From Chloroflexota bacterium (GTDB lineage Bacteria; Chloroflexota; Ktedonobacteria; Ktedonobacterales; Ktedonobacteraceae), in the NCBI GenBank assembly GCA_005879655.1, contig VBJK01000063.1, positions 1 to 26,191 of the forward strand: DNA of 26,191 bases, in the 5' to 3' direction. Each line of letters begins with the position of its first letter. The first letter of the stretch is position 1. The notes under the pieces are model-generated. The model was not told the DNA's origin. It did no database searches and saw nothing but the letters and a program-made list of their open reading frames with translations. Position numbers and translations under genes: made by a program. Below, piece by piece: positions 23,565 to 26,191 of this stretch.

Positions 23565-25355
23565 ATGGTTGATATTTCGTCCTATGATCGGCTGCTTGGG
23601 ACGGTGGTAGGCAATTATCGTCTGGATCGGTTTCTTGAGCGAAATCAGAGTGGTCCAAATTTTCTAGCAAGTGATGGTGCAAACAACCCTTATATCATTC
23701 GTTTCTTGGAGAGTCCGCTGGCTAATGCGCAGGCGAGTCTAACCTCCCATGCACAAATTGTCTATCTAGGCTTATTGCAGCAGGAGGCTAATCGCATTGC
23801 TGCATTACAACATGCCCATATTCAACCTTTGTTTGATTACGGTACCTTTCGGGGGATGTTCTACCTTGTCTACCGCCAGACAAACTCGCCTTCGGTCAGG
23901 GGACTACTGGCGCAAAAGGGTCCGCTCAAGATGCAGGCGGTTGGGGTCTACTTGGAGCAGACCGCTTCTGCACTTGAGTATGCACACGCACAGGCGCTCC
24001 TGCATCGTAACCTGGCTACGATGAATATGTATATAGAGGCGGGCAAGCTCATTGTCAGCGAATTTGGCTTGCTACGCCTTCATGAGATAGGTAGACAGGT
24101 GGCCAAAAGCGAGGCCGCCGACGGGCCAGCTGCAAAGAGTAGTCTCTACGAAGGCAGTAGTGAGGGGAGCGCACCAGAACAACTGTTGGGCAAGCCGATT
24201 GACGCCCGTACGGATATCTATGCGCTGGGAGCTGTGCTCTATCGTCTGCTCACGGCTCACGCTCCGTTTAGCGGGAAGACACGCGATGAGATCGCACGAC
24301 AACACCTGCATGCCGACGTTCCCCCGCTCGCTACATGGCGTACAGATGTACCCAGTGCACTCAATGGCGTCGTTGCTAAGGCAATGGCCAAGGAGCCAAT
24401 TCAACGCTATCAACTGCCTGGCGAACTGGTGCAAGCCTATTTTACTGCCGTGGGGGCTAAGCGGACTGCGGCTCCGGCTATCCCAATTGCTGAGGAGTCA
24501 CCTTCGAGCGAATTTAGAGCCAGTAGTAAGATCCCCGCTATAGCGAGTACGCAAGAGGAGGCTCGCTTCGACAAATTGGCAAGCAGCAGTAAGATCCCTG
24601 CTCTGCCGCGCATGGATAATGTAGCGCCAACGAAAGACCAGCCATCAGCAACTAAGGCATCTGGCGCTACTGGTAAGGTTCCTGTTGCCTCGCGTAATGA
24701 ACCTACAGAACAAGCAATAATGCAGCAGGCTGCGCCACCTAGAAGGTCCAATATTGGCGACACAATGCTCGCACCACCCCGCGAGAGCAATGTCGCACCA
24801 GTGAAGAACCAGTTATCATCAACGAGTAGACAAGACGGAGGAAAAGCTTCAATGCCGATGAGTCGCCGACGCCTTATTTTGGCAAGTGGTGGCGTTGTGG
24901 CGGTAGTAGCCGTCGCAACTATTGCCGGAATACGCCTTTCACAAGCAGCCACTAATGCTCCGGTTGCTACCAATACAGGCAACACGCCGCAGACAGATAC
25001 AGGAGCACAGAATACCCCCAGTCAAGGCAATACTCCTGGCCAGACCGCTGGCGGCAAGGTACTAGCCCGTACGACCGATGTTGCCCTCAATAGCGCCATG
25101 ACCTTTGTCATTGCTAACCAGCAAAATCCAGGGCTACTCATTCATCTACCTGATAACAAATTTGTAGCATTCGACTCAACATGTACGCACAATAGCTGCG
25201 CTGTTAACTATAACCCGCAGAATCATCTATTAGAATGCCCTTGTCATGGTGCGGTCTTCAATCCAGCAAAAGGTGCCGCCGTTGTGCAGGGGCCAGCGCC
25301 GACTCCACTGAAAAGTATCAATATTAACGCAGATGGCACTGTTACTCAGGTCTAG
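23565..25355 (+). CDS. Membrane-anchored pseudokinase fused to a Rieske [2Fe-2S] domain
   Basis: 596 residues; ATG at 23565 with GGAGG six bases upstream. Residues about 15-295 follow the Ser/Thr kinase fold: APE (203-205), DIYALG (217-222) and the N154 metal-site Asn remain. Catalytic features do not: no Gly-rich loop, VAIK Lys replaced by R46, HRD is HRN (147-149), the catalytic-loop Lys is Ala, and DFG is EFG (166-168). It is thus a probable pseudokinase. A low-complexity linker (300-430) leads to SRRRLILASGGVVAVVAVAT (433-452), one membrane helix with a Tat-like arginine start. Residues 498-596 are a Rieske domain: C540-T-H542 and C558-P-C-H561 would hold the cluster, and C545/C560 match the disulfide pair of high-potential Rieske proteins. 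The kinase half should be cytoplasmic and the Rieske half outside. A flavoprotein gene follows on the same strand. Confidence 0.92.
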   Translation: MVDISSYDRLLGTVVGNYRLDRFLERNQSGPNFLASDGANNPYIIRFLESPLANAQASLTSHAQIVYLGLLQQEANRIAALQHAHIQPLFDYGTFRGMFYLVYRQTNSPSVRGLLAQKGPLKMQAVGVYLEQTASALEYAHAQALLHRNLATMNMYIEAGKLIVSEFGLLRLHEIGRQVAKSEAADGPAAKSSLYEGSSEGSAPEQLLGKPIDARTDIYALGAVLYRLLTAHAPFSGKTRDEIARQHLHADVPPLATWRTDVPSALNGVVAKAMAKEPIQRYQLPGELVQAYFTAVGAKRTAAPAIPIAEESPSSEFRASSKIPAIASTQEEARFDKLASSSKIPALPRMDNVAPTKDQPSATKASGATGKVPVASRNEPTEQAIMQQAAPPRRSNIGDTMLAPPRESNVAPVKNQLSSTSRQDGGKASMPMSRRRLILASGGVVAVVAVATIAGIRLSQAATNAPVATNTGNTPQTDTGAQNTPSQGNTPGQTAGGKVLARTTDVALNSAMTFVIANQQNPGLLIHLPDNKFVAFDSTCTHNSCAVNYNPQNHLLECPCHGAVFNPAKGAAVVQGPAPTPLKSININADGTVTQV

Positions 25356-25384
25356 CAAGCAGCCTCACCCCCGCGCATGCCTAT

Positions 25385-25473
25385 GGGCACCCACAAGGGA
25401 TGCCCCTACAATGGTATGAATCGGCCCGTGATGGGCGTTCGTACCATTGTAGGGGCATCCCTTGTGGGTGCCC
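25385..25473. repeat. 89-bp palindromic element (GGGCACCCACAAGGG family), copy B
   Basis: 36-base arms (25385-25420 and 25438-25473) with a single mismatch (GGTATGAA against TTCGTACC) around a 17-base loop. It is nearly the same as 10314-10402. A degenerate fragment (GGCCACAAGGGTTGCCCT) follows at about 25500. The element lies between the Rieske-fusion gene and the flavoprotein gene and could form a transcript-stabilising or attenuating hairpin. Confidence 0.92.
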
Positions 25474-25546
25474 TGCGGACCCCTTATTTGAGCGGTATTG
25501 GCCACAAGGGTTGCCCTGTGCGGGGGGGGGGTGGTGGACTCTATAG

Positions 25547-25576
25547 TTGCCTTGCTTCCATGTTGCACGGTATGAT
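25547..25576 (+). promoter_or_regulatory. Candidate promoter of the flavoprotein gene
   Basis: TTGCCT (25547-25552), an 18-base spacer and TATGAT (25571-25576), about 70 bases before the ATG at 25647. It suggests the flavoprotein can be transcribed separately from the Rieske-fusion gene. Confidence 0.5.
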
Positions 25577-25646
25577 ACTTAATAATACTTTAGTAGTTGT
25601 GGCGCAATGGTCTTAATGTAAGCAATCATGGTTTGGAGGATAGAGC

Positions 25647-26191
25647 ATGGCTGGGCAGTCGGGTCCAACTTACTTAATTATTGGGAATGGCATTGCGGGG
25701 GTTACGGCTGCTGAGATTCTACGGACGGAAGATACGACAGCATCAATCGCCGTGATTGCAGATGATCCCTTTCCTGTATACTATCGACCAGCCTTGAAGG
25801 ACTACTTGGCTGGACGCGTACGTGAAGATAAATTATGGGCAAGACCGCGTAGTTTTTATGAAGATCAGACGATATACTTTCATGCCGACCGTGCTGTGCA
25901 TATTCAAGCCGGTCAGCATACTGTCGATTTAAAAAGTGGCCGCTCTCTTAGCTATCAACACTTACTGTTAGCACATGGCGCTCGTGCAGTTCGGCTTAAG
26001 TGTCCTGGCACCAATCTGGCGGGTGTAACAACTTTGCGCACTGTCGCAGATTATCAGATGGTACTGGAACAGTTGTCGATGGTGCGACGTGTCGTTGTGA
26101 CTGGTAGCGGGACACTAGCGTTAGAGACAATTGAGACGCTACGCCATCGTGGTTTGCAGGTGACGCACCTACTTCGTCGTGGCACGCTCTG
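25647..26191 (+). CDS. FAD-dependent NAD(P)H oxidoreductase (NirB/rubredoxin-reductase-like), truncated by window end
   Basis: The first 181 residues are present. ATG at 25647 with GGAGGA six bases upstream. The FAD-binding Rossmann motif is YLIIGNGIAGVTAAEILR. YYRPALKDYLAG is typical of the nitrite-reductase/ferredoxin-reductase flavoprotein group. LLLAHGARAV is the conserved ATG-like turn, and VVVTGSGTLALETIETLRHR is the second, NAD(P)H-binding dinucleotide fold. Such enzymes pass electrons from NAD(P)H through FAD to small iron-sulfur proteins or to a fused reductase domain. What lies C-terminal is unknown. It follows the Rieske-fusion gene on the same strand after 291 bases containing a palindrome and its own candidate promoter, so an electron-transfer partnership is suggestive but not shown. 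Confidence 0.9.
   Translation, partial: MAGQSGPTYLIIGNGIAGVTAAEILRTEDTTASIAVIADDPFPVYYRPALKDYLAGRVREDKLWARPRSFYEDQTIYFHADRAVHIQAGQHTVDLKSGRSLSYQHLLLAHGARAVRLKCPGTNLAGVTTLRTVADYQMVLEQLSMVRRVVVTGSGTLALETIETLRHRGLQVTHLLRRGTL

Noticed and set aside
25377..25616. 79-aa plus-strand and 67-aa minus-strand ORFs after the Rieske-fusion gene
   Set aside because: Both are translations of the 89-base palindrome and its flank.

Overview
The window (about 26 kb, moderate GC) looks like chromosomal DNA of a spore-forming, filamentous Chloroflexota bacterium of the Ktedonobacteria type. This is an inference from gene style: a large ATPase/TPR/LuxR regulator, a zinc-ribbon protein with BACON-type beta-sandwich repeats, NACHT and protein-kinase-like proteins, an Asn/Gly-rich FtsH, and many dispersed GC-rich palindromic repeats. 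No 16S rRNA or other decisive marker is present.

Layout. 1-4464 (minus): a truncated NACHT NTPase with two predicted N-terminal membrane helices, a RimL-type GNAT acetyltransferase and an NmrA-like atypical SDR. 4465-4860: divergent promoter region with a repeat palindrome. 4861-8040 (plus): a membrane-anchored zinc-ribbon/BACON surface protein ending in a Pro/Thr tandem-repeat stalk. 8041-9981 (minus): repeat DNA, endonuclease IV (nfo), scpB, and two identical initiator tRNA genes behind a strong promoter. 9982-10726: almost entirely nested inverted repeats, then the ftsH promoter region. 10727-12718 (plus): ftsH. 12722-12847: repeat palindromes acting as a likely bidirectional terminator between convergent genes. 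12839-16206 (minus): a chemosensory-like operon (CheY-type regulator, CheW-like protein, CheA-like HPt/receiver protein with a degenerate ATPase). 16501-22359 (minus): a four-gene operon (4-TM protein, ATPase/TPR/LuxR regulator, PAS histidine kinase, unknown protein). 22417-23047 (minus): a double zinc-ribbon protein and ribosomal protein bS21, with a clear terminator. 23354-26191 (plus): a pseudokinase fused through one membrane helix to a Rieske [2Fe-2S] domain, followed by a truncated FAD/NAD(P)H oxidoreductase.

How it fits together. Housekeeping functions (DNA repair, chromosome condensation, initiator tRNA, membrane proteolysis, bS21) are interleaved with signalling modules. The most unusual items are the pseudokinase-Rieske fusion beside a flavoprotein, the CheA-like protein that keeps its phosphotransfer and receiver sites but appears to have lost ATP-binding motifs, and a dispersed palindromic element read through in frame inside the LuxR-type regulator. 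At least three families of short dispersed repeats occur; several copies form gene ends, including the stop codon of the CheA-like gene.
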